Shown here: piece after piece, positions 50,041 through 50,103 of the stretch | How the letters are laid out: each line of letters begins with the position of its first letter | Numbering within the stretch: position 1 is the first letter of the stretch | DNA from: RPQK01 sp041946865 | GTDB taxonomy: Bacteria > Acidobacteriota > UBA6911 > RPQK01 | Direction: 5' to 3' | NCBI GenBank assembly: GCA_041946865.1 | Contig: JBHGBF010000005.1 | Location: 1 to 50,103, forward strand | DNA length: 50,103 nucleotides | Position numbers and translations under genes: made by a program | The notes under the pieces: model-generated | The model's database searches: none | The model's input: only the letters and a program-made list of their open reading frames with translations | Told to the model about the DNA's origin: nothing

Positions 50041-50103
50041 CCGGCATGTAACCGCTCAGTTTTCTGCGAGCGAAGCGGCAGGCGCTTTTGGAGTTCATCA
50101 TGC

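Noticed and set aside
1..50103. CRISPR array, tRNA, rRNA, prophage or insertion sequence
   Set aside because: No regularly spaced repeats, no cloverleaf in the larger gaps, and no transposase or integrase motif was found by reading. The repeats seen are inverted palindromes scattered between genes.

Overview
The window is GC-rich, densely packed bacterial chromosome with no rRNA, tRNA, CRISPR array, integrase or transposase that I can see. The best guess for the host is an Acidobacteriota-like soil or sediment bacterium. The reasons are a full GlgE/trehalose gene set with a TreS-maltokinase fusion, a Tat-exported Gfo/Idh/MocA oxidoreductase divergent from a PQQ dehydrogenase, UdgX, GHL10 and BON-domain proteins, Gram-negative outer-membrane barrels, and many palindromic intergenic repeats. 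This is inferred from gene content; there is no phylogenetic marker here to settle it.

Region 1 (193-16796) is an alpha-glucan/trehalose island. On the minus strand, in transcription order, lie glgE, treS-mak, glgB, treZ, treY, an SRPBCC protein and a receiver-PP2C phosphatase; glgX is divergent. Together these can turn trehalose into maltose, maltose-1-phosphate and branched glucan (TreS, Mak, GlgE, GlgB), and turn glucan back into trehalose (GlgX, TreY, TreZ).

Region 2 (16877-25914) is a mixed housekeeping/envelope stretch: an NCS1 permease with a 56-residue membrane protein behind it, a DUF1206 gene remnant, a small protein of a family often mislabelled as branching enzyme, a secreted GHL10 protein, a secreted cupredoxin, a small barrel protein, a PPOX flavoprotein, a BON protein, a UdgX uracil-DNA glycosylase and a Clp1/Grc3-like kinase whose 3' end overlaps UdgX.

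Region 3 (26266-32411) holds a tight radical SAM/SPASM - GT-C - GT2 operon, galactokinase, a zinc alcohol dehydrogenase and a YbaK-type deacylase.

Region 4 (33033-38961) is the most unusual: a Gfo/Idh/MocA dehydrogenase, an 883-residue DHOD-GltD-ferredoxin fusion whose domain order differs from that of dihydropyrimidine dehydrogenase, a KDPG-type aldolase and a KDG-type kinase. A good sigma70-like promoter lies at its head and a strong hairpin terminator at its end. It looks like an oxidative route for a sugar acid with a built-in flavin/Fe-S electron-transfer enzyme.

Region 5 (39137-50103) carries a receiver-only regulator, a Tat-exported Gfo oxidoreductase divergent from a PQQ/cytochrome c dehydrogenase, a UbiB-family kinase, a hybrid histidine kinase, a TauE/SafE permease, an outer-membrane protein and a wrecked serine hydrolase at the right edge.

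Three families of palindromic repeats (called A, B and C in the entries) recur in the intergenic gaps, and account for most of the longer gaps.
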